Source: Coenobita brevimanus (taxonomy: Eukaryota; Arthropoda; Malacostraca; Decapoda; Coenobitidae). Taken from it: 64,000 bases of DNA. Shown piece after piece: positions 23,230 through 35,500 of the stretch (positions are counted from its first letter, which is position 1; each line of letters begins with the position of its first letter). The notes below the pieces were generated by a model. That model worked only from the letters and a program-made list of their open reading frames with translations, was not told where the DNA came from and searched no databases. The stretch is taken from assembly GCA_032717465.1 (NCBI GenBank), contig CM064713.1, positions 1,908,501 to 1,972,500 on the forward strand. The letters are read 5' to 3'. The translations under genes were made by a program, and so were the position numbers.

Positions 23230-25390
23230 CATCACAGCTCAGTATTCAAAATGGAGATGAAAACTTTATATCTGATTAATGTGAACAGAATGGAGGGACA
23301 GAATAGAATAACTTCCCACCTGTTCTCTTGTAGCCATGGCAGCTCATGTAATTCATTCACTTTTCATTATAGAACAATTGCTAAAGTGCTAGAGAAGACT
23401 CAGACATGCACCTGGGAAAATTAAATTTTTGCTAAACATTTGCAACTGTTAAGGAGCTCCTTGTTTGAGATGTGGAAACATGATTTCAAAGACTTTATAT
23501 GATACACGAATCTTAGTGTGGTTCATTTCACTATGCATGCAGTTTGATAGCTATCCTACTTTTGGGTTCTCTCTCGCTTGTACTGTATATGGATCCTACC
23601 TCACCTCATCTTTCTTGTGAAAATTAGGGGTTTCAATATCAGGATTACTACAAATGCAATTAGGGCAGGGTTGGAAATGTTCAAATACTATAGGGATGGG
23701 ATGATCAGGCTTATCAATTCAGTGCTTTGTCATTTTTGTTATTTTGGAATTAGTGTAAGTAAAATCTAATGATGTAAGACAGCAACAAATTACAGAAGTT
23801 GAAAATATCTATAAGGAATGTTTAATTCACTTCTCTATAATGCACAATTTCCATCCCAACCACACAATCTGTATTATGTGATTAATGTGATAAAAAAAAA
23901 AAAAATGGGGGGAATAATATTTTCTGTTCCAACTTCTGGTCCAAAGTCCCCCACTGACTCTTCAGCTCACTGCGTCACCCCTTATTATAAACCCTCAGTC
24001 ACCAAATGCTTACAAAAACCATAGTTACATGTCAGAATGCCTACAGCCTGGATAACAGAAAAGTTCCTCTCCCCATATGACATGAGTTTCCTCTCCACAT
24101 TCTGAGCTCACTACTAGCTCTCACTCACATTCGATAACAACAATGTAATGTCCGATCTTAACACATCAATCTGGTTATGAAACATTAAAAATAGATGAAT
24201 GCAGGTCACACGTGACATCTCAGCAATGAAAAGCTTGGGAGGATATTGATTTTCTGATAATGAAGAGGGTGGCAACTGCCACATAAAGTCTGGGGGGGAG
24301 GGGGAGGGAGTGGGGGAGCTTACAACCCACAGAGGATGAATTTGGCAGGTCTGCGTGTTGCACTTTGTGCAAAAGACTAGGAACACATGTAATAAATAGT
24401 AGGGGGGGTTCTGGTGGGATACTAGATTAATCAACTATATACAGAGTGGTGTGGCAGAGGGTGAGGGTAAAGTTGACAGCTACAGTCCTTGCCTAAGGTC
24501 CATTTTATGAATGTCTGCCAAAAACTGGGTGACTAGTAAATGTGGTTATTTCAACTTTAGATTAATAAATACCACTATATGACCATCATCATTCAAAGTT
24601 CATCCCCTCTGTCTAGACCCGAACTGTAAATCTAAATGACAGTAAAGGGAATTGGGTTTGAGTGGGTATCAACATTACCTATCAGTGCAATGGACTTGAA
24701 ATAGCTGAAATACACAAAGTAAGAAGTGGAGGATCAGATACATTTGGAACTTTTATGGAAAAGTGTTTGCTTAACCTTGTACTAGGTTTTAACAAGTTGT
24801 GAAGTTGGCACACTATGGAGAGGCTTTGATCTAAAGAAAAATAATAATATATACAAAGTCAGCATACAATCCATATTTTTCAAATAAAATACAGGATGAG
24901 TCAGATGGCATCTGTTTCCTTATTATTAGGACAGCCACTCAAATAACACCAGGTACTATAGTCCATCAAACACAAATTAAAACATTTACTTTCCATATCT
25001 TGAAAATTCCTCTATGGAACTTACAAAAAGGACAAAGAATCTGTATGTCAAATTATACTGTAATAATATAAAGTGTCATCTCAAGGGTAATCAACAATCA
25101 ACAAATTCAGGAACATTATATAATAACTGACTAATACAAATGTGCAAGAAAGAAGGTTATACAGGTTGATGAAGCTAGGGGCTGACATGACTGAGCTGGT
25201 ACTATGATTTACATATGTAAGGAGAAGCACATTAAAAGGGTTTGGGATTCCCTTTTTAATTTGATAGTCAATGGCATGACTACCTGGCAGGCCATGTAAA
25301 GCACATTAAAAAAGAAAAAATATAAAAGAAATAGGTACACATGGTTAGGCCTGTGAGGTACAGCCAAGATTTCAGGAAACTGAAAGGTGA
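23230..25390. other. Intergenic, nothing recognisable
   Basis: Stop-rich in all frames beyond short chance frames. A homopurine (G-rich) patch sits at 24290-24320. Confidence 0.4.
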
Positions 25391-25394
25391 ATGA

Positions 25395-25775
25395 ATGGGT
25401 GACTTTACACTCCCTCTTCTGACTTTCTTTCCTTCATTCTTTCCTCTTCCTTCTGTCTGTGGGTGACTCTACACTGAGTGACAAGCCAAATGGTTTCCTG
25501 AACACCAGGAAACCATTTACTATGCTGGGTGGTAACCATATAACCAAATTTTGGCGCCTGGTGGTTTAGTGGGTAATTATTGCACTCCAATCGGATTGAG
25601 CAGGTGAAGGTTTATATCTAAGGGATGGTTGGGGTTGATTGCTCATGTAATGCCACTCAGGGATGAGTGAGGCTGGTCACTCTCATCTTAAATATCGGGA
25701 CCAACTGCCTAGTCCCAGGCTCCTACACTCCTCATGGGGCAATGTAGGATTGGATGATGGATGGATGGATGGATG
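25395..25775 (+). mobile_element. SINE-like retroposon, GATG-tailed
   Basis: CACTCCCTCTTCTGACTTTC, the conserved hairpin at about 25492-25516, GGCGCCTGGTGGTTTAGTGG and AGGGATGGTTGGGGTTGATT, ending GGATTGGATGATGGATGG(ATGG)n. Slightly 5'-shorter than the 28.6-kb copy. Confidence 0.85.
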
Positions 25776-25779
25776 AGTG

Positions 25780-27050
25780 TCTGGCCCATTTCACTGGGCA
25801 TACTACTAACAGTTTTCCCTTTTTGCTTTCTTTGTTTTCTGAACCAATCTTACTTTTTGGACCCTACCTCATCCCATCCATAGGGAAAAAAAAAAAAAAA
25901 AAAAAAAAGTCAGGATGATGATGATGATGGATGTTACCAAATGTCACGTGCTCTTCCTCAATACTGTAATCCAGCTTACAGGTATGAAAACAAAACACAA
26001 CCTTTAATACGTAAGATGGAGTTGAATAAGATTGGAAACAGAAGTACTGTATGGGAATCCTGGCCTATATTTATGAGAGCTGCCATAGAACACTGAAAGA
26101 ATATGAAAAATATCCTTGGATATGGTTGAAAGCAACTGTCACTGGTGCTGTGTTGTAAGTGTTTACACTGGCAACTGGTGAAATAAAAATCAAGCACTGT
26201 ACAACCATCCCTCATTCTAACAGCAAAGGAACTGATGCATCGAGTAAATGTAAATAAATATATTCAAGCTATGCAAGGAAGAATTACCATTAAAATCATT
26301 ACCTCACTAACACATATTTGGCAGGACTGGAAAGCTAACCCCAAAAATCTAGTAATACCAGTCAATGGATAGACACTGGCAATGCAATACGGGTATTTGG
26401 AAACATGCTTGGTGGTTGCTGCACTTGTCTCATATACATATACCACTGAGCTTAGCAGATGTAGATGCTATGGCCTGGTATTAATTCTATCAGGCTGAGG
26501 ATGCCATTATTATTTCATTCTTGTTAGCTTCAGACACCTTTATTCAACTTATGAGACACTGAAACTGGAGGAGTTTTATAAAAACCTTTTCCCTTCACTA
26601 TGAGAATGGACTTCTATGTTAAGGAGTAAAAATAATCTGGTAGCTGCAAAAATAAAAAACAAAACTTTTATCGTAGAGGAGCTGATGGCATCACGACTTC
26701 AGTCTATGAGCATCATTTTCATTTAGCACCTTGATAGCAAAGGTGCTAATGATGGCTATATCCAACCCCACCCCTCCAGTCTGTAAAGTCACTTCAGCTA
26801 AATAAAATCATCTGGAGACAGCAAGATAAAAATTAAGATGCCACCTTTGTGAAGAGGTTTGTCAACAGAAGGACAGGCAAAATTCTGATGTTTTCCCTTG
26901 TCACTGCAGCACTAATTCTGTACACTGAAATCACTTTGTACAATCTTTAAAAACTATATACAGTACCAAAAAACTCATCACTTTCTCAACTGGAAGGCTG
27001 TTACCTTCATAAAATTAAATACTGGCTTCACTTTAGATTAAAAAAAAAAA
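25780..27050. other. Intergenic sequence downstream of CCZ1
   Basis: An A-run followed by (GAT)n lies at 25886-25930. Otherwise no identifiable features. Confidence 0.4.
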
Positions 27051-27079
27051 GAAAAAAAAAAAGTCACAATCAGCAATAA

Positions 27080-27298
27080 CATTTCATACACAACTTCAAT
27101 TGCATCTTTTCACACTGCTTTGCATATAGGAAAGTGAAGGGCACAGCTGTTTCCACAGCTGCTGATTTTGTTAACATGTTAATTAACAACACTTTTCACT
27201 CCTCTGTTTCCACTTATGCCATCACCTTTGACCATGATGCTGCTGAGCGCATAACCAATTGGCACAAGAATTGTTCGAATGATCGCCATGAATCGTAA
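27080..27298 (+). pseudogene. Short open frame of unknown origin, possibly a transposase remnant
   Basis: A plus-strand frame without ATG start, RKVKGTAVSTAADFVNMLIN, HSSVSTYAITFDHDAAERIT, ending NDRHES and TAA. The amino-acid composition looks protein-like and differs from the surrounding AT-rich DNA. KGTAVSTAADF faintly recalls the segment before the first catalytic Asp in Tigger-type transposases, but this is a weak resemblance and no catalytic triad is visible. Confidence 0.25.
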
Positions 27299-27550
27299 TT
27301 TAACTTCATATCTACCCACTGAGGCTTACCAAGCTGGGATTCCTCTGGTGACATGCAAACAAATCAACAATGGAAATTACCCAAAGTCTAATAATAGCAG
27401 TAAATGCTGCAGTTATTCCTCCATGCTTCTGTAGGTGATGACAGGGGAGCACTCACAAACAGAAAAAAAAAATATACTGTATATATATCTTCTAATGCTC
27501 ATTTCAAACTTCACTACATTTACAATAATACCTTTTAATATTCTTTCCAC

Positions 27551-27556
27551 TTTATT
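27551..27556 (-). terminator. Candidate poly(A) signal for CCZ1
   Basis: AATAAA on the minus strand, about 140 nt past the CCZ1 stop codon. It is the first canonical signal I noticed downstream. Cleavage position is not determined from sequence. Confidence 0.45.
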
Positions 27557-27695
27557 TTCAATCATCAGATCTAACTCTCCACATGCACTTTTAACTTCAC
27601 AGTTTAACATATGTGAATCCTCTCAATGAACTTTAACCTCATGAACCACCACAATGAATGTCTTTTTACTTGGTGAATGAAGTGACTGGGATATG

Positions 27696-27751
27696 TTACT
27701 CAATGAGGAATATATTGCTGAAATGACTGGCACACATCCGATTCACCTCAT
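27696..27751 (-). CDS. CCZ1: CCZ1 coding exon 10 (terminal)
   Basis: Residues 455-472 and the TAA stop: DEVNRMCASHFSNIFLIE, matching the CCZ1 C-terminus EEVKKLCATQFNNIFFLD. The acceptor is CTCCTCTTGCAG. The exon is only 56 nt of coding sequence, separated from exon 9 by a 133-bp intron. Confidence 0.93.
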
Positions 27752-29951
27752 CTGCAAGAGGAGGTACAGAATGTTACCAATGAATAAATGTGTTGCCTAC
27801 AATCAAAATACCAATAATCAACAAATGACAGGATAGATTATTACCAAGATTGCAAGTCTGAATCATCATAAATTCCCCTCTTACCTGTGACTTGAACAAG
27901 GTTGGCATTCTTGTGACTGACTACAACATAAAACTCCCGTCCATCCCCTCGTCTGCCTACTATCCAGTGGTCCTCCCCTGTCTTCACCACTCCCTCCCCA
28001 CTTCGGCATCTGTGGGAAAAAAGAAAAAAAGCTTGGGATCGAGGAGTGACTGGTTAGGGTGGTTATGGCCATGTATGTGGTGCTACCACCAGGGTATGGG
28101 TGAATGGAGTTTTGAGTAAGGAGCTTTTTGTAAATGTTGGTGAGCAGCAGGGGTCAGTCTTGAGCCCCTTGTTTATTACAGTACTTGAAGCCCTCTCACA
28201 TGACTTCAGAAATGGACTCCCATGGGAAATGTTGTATGCTGATGATTTGGTGTTGAATGCAGAGAATGAAAGGGAGGCAGAGGAAAGATTTTGGAAGTGG
28301 AGAGATGGTATGGGGCACAAGGGTTTGAGTAAATGCAGACAAAACGAAACTGATGGTATCTAGGGCTGGGAGCAGTACTGTCAAAGAGGGGGCGTGGCCA
28401 TGTGCAATTTGCCACAAGGGCATGGGGAGTAATTCCATCTTGTGCAGTGTTTGTGATAAGTGGATGCATAAGAGATGTAGCGGTATTAGTGACAGACTGC
28501 AAGATAACGCTGATTTCATATGTGCGGTGGGTCAGGGAGAGCGTGTGAAGATTGCCAGGTGCGGAAGGATTGAACTTGCTGGTGAGTCTCTTGACAGTGT
28601 GGAAGAGTTTTGTTATCTGGGAGACATGTTATTAGTAGTAGGTGGGGGCGCTCACCATCCACTCACTCGATATAGTGGTGCTCTCGGGTGTCTGCCCTTT
28701 CCTCTCGTCCATCCTTCTTTCCTTCCATCCTCTTCTGTCTTTCTTTCCTTCAGTCTTTCCTCGTCCTTCTGCCTACGAGTGACTGTACACTCCCTCTTCT
28801 GTCTTTCTTGCCTTCATTCTTTCCTTTTCTTTCTGCCTGTGGGTGACCCTACACTTAGTGACTAGCCAAATGGTTTCCTGTACGCCAAGAAACCATTTAC
28901 TATGCTGGGTGGTAACCAGATAACCAGATTTTGGCACCTGGTGGTTTAGTGAGTAATTACAGTGCTCCAATCGAACTGAGCCGGTGAAGGTTTATATCCA
29001 AGGGATGGTTGGGGTTTATTGCTCATGTAATGCCACTCAGGATGAGTGAGGCTGGTCACTCTCATCTTAAATGTCAGGACCAACTTGCCAAGCCCCGGAC
29101 TCTTATGCTCCTTATGGGGAAATGTAGGATTGGATAATGAATGAATGAATGAATGAGACATGTTACGTGCTGGAGGTGGGGGCTGGAGCTAGCTCTGTGG
29201 CTAGAGTGAGGAGTGGTTGGAAGAAGTTCAGGGAGCTGTTGCCTAACACTGAGAGGGTTCTCCCTCCATGCTATGGGATCTTTGCATGATGTATATGTTA
29301 GGAGTGTAATGTTGTATGGTAGTGGGACCTGGGCAGTAAAGGAAGAGGATATTCACAGGCTCAAATGTACAGAAATGGCAATAATTAGGGTGGATGTGCA
29401 GTGCGATCCTGAATGCGAGGCCTGGGGGGCTAGGTTTACGATAGGATGGAACTGAAGTGTATTGGTGTTGCGATGAGGATGGGTAGATTGAGATGGCTTG
29501 GGGATGTGGAGAGGATGGGGGATGATAATTGGGTGCAGAAAGTGGGAAGTGTTAATGTTTGGTGTAGGGTTGCAAGAGACAGACTGAAAAAGACCTGGGA
29601 CGAGGTCAGAATGTGACCTCAGGGATGAGGGACTAAATAGTGAAGCTGCTAGAGATCGAGCAGCACGGAGAGCTGCCATTAGGTGACCAAGGCTGATGCA
29701 TGCAAGCATGTTGGAGTCTTCAAAAACAAAACGAAACTAAAGAAAGAAAAAAAGTTAGACACTATTACTATTATTACAGTAAGATACTCATGTTTCATCA
29801 TCCATGAACTGATAGACCTATGTAATAAAGCCAATCCTTGATTTAATTTAGGGAATTCACTCTCATCTTAAAGGTCAGGACCAACTTGCTTAGCCCAGGG
29901 CTCCTATGCTCCTCAAGGGGCTACATTGGCTTGGATGATGGATGGGTATGT

Positions 29952-29990
<39 letters not shown>

Positions 29991-32488
29991 TTTTTAAATT
30001 TTTTTTTATGTGAAGAAGAAGGAACCGAAGGCCGCGAGCCCGCACTTATTGTTCCTTCCAAGAGAAAAACAAAATACACGAGAGAGCCAAATTCAAGATC
30101 CGATCATTTCGAGATGCCTGAACACACTGCGTTTGAAAGACTGGAGATCATAGGAAGCAGGAAACACAGACAGAGGGAGACAGTTCCAGAGTTGACCTGT
30201 TGCATAAATGAAGGACTGGGAGTAATGGTAAACTCTTGCACTAGAGAGTTGGACAGAAAAGGGATGAAAGTACTATACAAATAGTACTGATAACTTGTGA
30301 CACAGAAACAGTAAATCAGCTTTATGGGTAATACTGGAAAGTTAATGGGAATACTTTCTGTACTTCACTGTACATATCATCATCATCATCTGGACCTCCT
30401 TTCCCACCCTAGGGCAGGGTGAGGAGTAGCAATGTCCAGACAGCCCAAATATGCCCAGTCCAATGGGCCACACTTCCATTCACTCATCATTCAAGTCCCC
30501 GAAATCCTGGCTCTATTGGATACGCCAAAAACATTCACTACGTTGTGCAGCTTCATATCAACGTATCCGATAGAGTCAATCCGGACGCTGCCATGTTAAA
30601 AAGGGGTGCCAAATTCTTGATCATCCTCACAACATTCATCCAGCCAGCTTGATCTCTTGTCAGTTCCCTAGCCTCACTGACTTCCAAACCTCTCTTCCTC
30701 GTACACTCATCCACCATATCTCTCCATCTTCTCCTTGGCCTACCTCACCTCCTCCCTCCTTCAAATTCACTCAGATATACCTTTTTCACCACTCTATTGT
30801 TATCCATTTTCTCCACATGACCATACCATCTCAGTACACTCTCCTCGATTCTGGTGTCCAACAACTTCCTCACCGCACATCTTTCACAAATCACATTATT
30901 TCGTATCCTATCCATCTTCTGTACTACACATACATTCCTCAGCAGTCCCATCTCAACTGCTCTCACTCTTGACTTTTCATTTTCATGCCACATCATCGTC
31001 TCACATCCATATGTTAAAGTTAGCACTAACATTCCTTCATGTGAGCCTCACACAGCTGTAACACTCAAAACCTCTGTTTTTTATCGGGGCCTTCATAACA
31101 CCAGCTACTTTCTTCCTTGTGTCACTCTACTTTCCACTTCTTTTGCACATTTAACCCTCTTTTCTATTACTGTACCCAGGTAGGTCTTTTTCTTATCATG
31201 ACCTTCACTGCACCAGATACTTTTCTTCCTTATGTCACTCTAATTTCAACTTCTTTTGCGCATTTTCCTCTCTTTTCTCTCACTGTACCCAGGTATTTGA
31301 ACTCTCACCAATTCCAGTCTCTCTCCTTCACTGGAACATCACACTGGGAGTCACCTTCTCTCTCAATAACCATCACTTTACTCTTCTCTACATTTACTCT
31401 CAAGGCACAAAGCTCACAGGCATCTACAAAACTGCACTAGTCTACCAAGCTCTTGTCCAGTATTTGCAAGTAGCACTGCATCATCAGCATACAACAAATT
31501 TGAGATATTCCATCCATCACCATTCACTACCAATGCCATCCCTCTCTCCATTACTCATGTTTTTACTTCTCTCATCACCTTGGGGGAAGCAGCCTAGGTA
31601 TATAGATAGATAGATCATCACCCCATCCACATATATATTGAACAATCAATGGCACACCTAATGTCTGACTTGGCTCGTATCTCTGACTGGGGTAAAAGTA
31701 ATATTGTTTTTAATGCATCAAAGAGTCTGTTCTTACACCTATCAAGCCAGCAGAATCTTCCACAGGAGTACCCACAAATGTTTAATAATATCCAGCTCAA
31801 TCCTACATTATCCTTAAACACTCTTGGGGTTTCATTCTCTCGGGATTTATCTTAGAATGATCATATTACATCTCTTGTAAAATCTGCTTCCATGAGATTA
31901 GGTGTGCTAGGCCGACTCTGTATCTTCTTTACCCCTGCACAGTTGTTGACTTTCTAAATGAGTTTTATTTGTCCCTGTGTAGGGTACAACTCTCATGTGT
32001 GGGAAGGCTCCCCAAATAAAACTCTTCTCAACAAGGTGGAGTCAAAGGCTTTTTGTTTCATTAACTCTTCTCTTCTTACTAGCTCCCTTCAACCTGTCTC
32101 TTCGCCGCATTGTTGCATCTTTATCTCTTTTCTATTGCTGCTTCAATGGTCACTGCTCCTCTGAACTCCCTGCTTGCATCCCTCCACCTCTACGCTGGGT
32201 GCGTAGCACCCGACTAGTAACAAACTCTCCTCCCTTTTCTGTCCAACTCTCTAATGCAATAGTTAACTGTCACACCCAGTCCTTCATTTATGCAATGGGT
32301 CAACTCTGGAACTGTCTCCCACTGTCTGTGTTTCTTACTTCCTATGATCTCCAGTCTTTCAAATGCAGTGTGTCCAGGCATCTCGAAATGAATGAATCTT
32401 CAATTTGGCTGTCTGTTGTATTGTTTTTGTTTTTTTCCTGGAAGGAATGGTTTGTGGTCTCCTGGTCTTTGGTTCCATTTTCCTTTCA

Positions 32489-32533
<45 letters not shown>

Positions 32534-35500
32534 GAGGTTACACAACCTCGTCGCATGCCAACATTGATTGTGAACCAATCACTTAGGTGTTACACATAAA
32601 CTCTTGACAGCACCTAGCAGCTTATCATCTACACCTTACATGCAAAAAACCTTCTACAATTCTTTTCTGCCTACTTTGTTGTATGCTTTTTCCAGATACA
32701 TAAATGCCATAAACACCTAAGTCCTTCTCACACGCCTTCTCCACTATCTGTCTTACTGACAAAAGTGTAAACAGGTTAACATGTGAATAATAAATGGCAG
32801 AACACATTGAGTTCAGACAGAGAGAAAGATGGAGAGACAGACTCATGATAATGCTGTATAACAAAGACTGAGTAAAAACCTCGATATTACGGACTTCAAT
32901 AGACCGGAATTCGCTTTTATCGGACTCGAGGACCTACCGGACTAAATTCCCATATATCGGAAAAAGTCTGTTAAATCCAGAAGCAGTCCGGACTGCCTGA
33001 CCACTTCAGCTATGTTCACCACAATAAGGTAAATAAAAGATATGTTTATTAGTGTACAGTACAGTATAATTACATATAACATTTAATTGATGTAGTAAAG
33101 TTATAACACAGTACAGTACCGCAATGTTAGTCAAAACAGTTTAAAAATTGTTTGTGTGGATCCAGACTAAAGTCTGAAATATAGGAAAAAGTCCGGGTTA
33201 GCAGGGGGAAGTCCGGAGGTCGCTTTTATCGGAATTTTGCATTTTTCGGACTGGCTTGGGCCCCAATTAGTTCGTTATAATAAGGTCTTACTGTACTTGT
33301 ACCATGAACGGAAATACTCACTTTCTACTTCTAAATACAGAGGCGAGAGACAGAAATGTATAAAATTGAAACAGAAGATGGAACATTATGAAAATGACTC
33401 AATCCATAAAAATATCAATTAGTTATGGGAAGATAAGAACACTTTAATAAACTACAACAAAAATATCCATAAAATGATGAGCCTGTACTCACTTCCTCAT
33501 GTCAACATATAGGTCAGTGATGGACCTCATGACCTCAACTGGAATGGCTTGTCCACTGTGCAATGTTGTCTTGGTGGCAAGGTTCATGTGGTTGTGATAA
33601 ACATATCGGAAATTGCTGCTTCCCCCTCCACTTGATGAACCTCCACCTCCACCCCCTCCTTTGCCTCCAGCTACCACTCCTCCTGTTAAGCCGCCATCAA
33701 CAGAACTGGATTTTTTTCCTGCCTGTTCCCCAATGTCACTGGCCAGCTGGGACACTTTGGCTTCCAGCAGACGGTCAATCTTCTCAAAGAGGACTGGTGT
33801 CAGGGCCTCTGTCTCTGTTGGAGGTGACAGGGGTTAGTAAAATTGTTGCAGCCAACCCTATTTTACCCCCTCTGAGTAATAAGATATATAATTACAGTAT
33901 TACCATCATCATCATCTGTGATGCTTTATTCCCTCCAAGTAACAGGATTTTTTTCAGTGATGTACTGAAAAAAGTGACATGTTTAGATTTATGTTTAGAG
34001 ACCAATGACCATGCTAGAATGTGTACTTCCTAACAAGCTTCATGTATCACTATCTTGAGAAATTGCCCTGCCCAATCTTACGGGCCCAGTCTCCATGCAG
34101 ATGTCACCCCCTCATCTTCTTCAGTCTGTCTTTGAGGCTTATATCCCCATGCTCACAGCTGTGATCCCCCTTCAGCATGTCCTTCTCCCTCCTCTCTTGT
34201 CAAAACCACATCAACCTACCAGCTTGCATCACCTCTCTAACATGCATTTATCTTGTTCCACACTAGAGGGGGCACCCGGCACTGCCCAGGTAAAATCCAA
34301 TGATAGTGCATACCACCATAGCCTGGGAACCAATAAGAGCACCTGCAGTGATTGGTAAAAGGGTAATAAATTGACTGACGAGAGGAATGAGTACCTCTGA
34401 GAGTGATGCACACAGTGGCACCAGCTAAAGTGTAGACCAGCAGATGGTGAGGTGTCAGATCTCCTCCATCCTCTCCCCTCACATACACTCTCCTACTCGG
34501 TGTCACTCCCTCACCCAAGAACCTAGTATGAGAGCAGACCAGTGTGAGAAGGGAAGGAGATATAAAATACAAGATGATGAATGAATGACTGATGAAAAAA
34601 AAAAATAAATAAATAAAAGTACATACAACAGCCAAACCCATGCTACCCATCCTAAGATGCTACGGCTGAAGACCAGGCTGTCACAATCATGTAAATTTAA
34701 CCCCTTAAACCTGGTAATATCTTTTAAGTTTATTCTTGCAATCTCTATCCATTTTATTCAGATAAAGGGAGACCTTTCAACTCGCAGAGGTCACATATAA
34801 TCTTGATTACTCCATGCTCTACTACAGATCCTTCCACATTCAATAAAGTTGTCTGGATATAGAAAGCACAATATAAGAAAGTACTGTGCATCATCAGAAT
34901 GAAAATGTTAAGGGAAGTGAGCAGCCTACATCCCTTGGTGACACTGCATGATCAAAAAGTCAATGTCATCTCTTGGATATCCAGCTTATGAAAGGCTGTT
35001 ACTCTATGTTGTTCTATCCACTGTATCATTAGGTAACTTGTGGGGGAAAAATGATGGCAGGTGCTATGTTACAGGTGTGGCTAAATTTCCTACTGTCTAT
35101 GTGAGATGCTTAGAGTGGAGATAAGTGAAGGAGTGAGAGGTGGAGCAGAAGAGAAGCGTGTGCTGTGATGCGAAAGTAGCTTACACAGATATTATTTGTA
35201 CTCACCTTGAGAGATAGGATGATAATGTTGATGACGACGACGATGATGAAAATGAAGAACTGATATGGGGCGGTAGCAGGTGTGTGTTGAGGTAGTGTGA
35301 GAGTGCACGCAAGTCCTCCATTCCTAACCCACACCTGTAACATGCACAAGAATATACAATCCTGGACAGAACCTGACAGTCAAGGTAGAAGGTACACTCC
35401 CCTTTCCACTCTGGCAGTTTGTTGTCTGGTCATCCTGCACAACACACTAGCTAGAGCCATTTAACAGTCATAATATGATAACTTTGTTAATATAGTCCAG

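Noticed and set aside
34237..34650. 137-codon minus-strand frame as a single-exon gene
   Set aside because: Only 34395-34522 of it is coding, as CCZ1 exon 7; the flanks are intron read through in the same frame.
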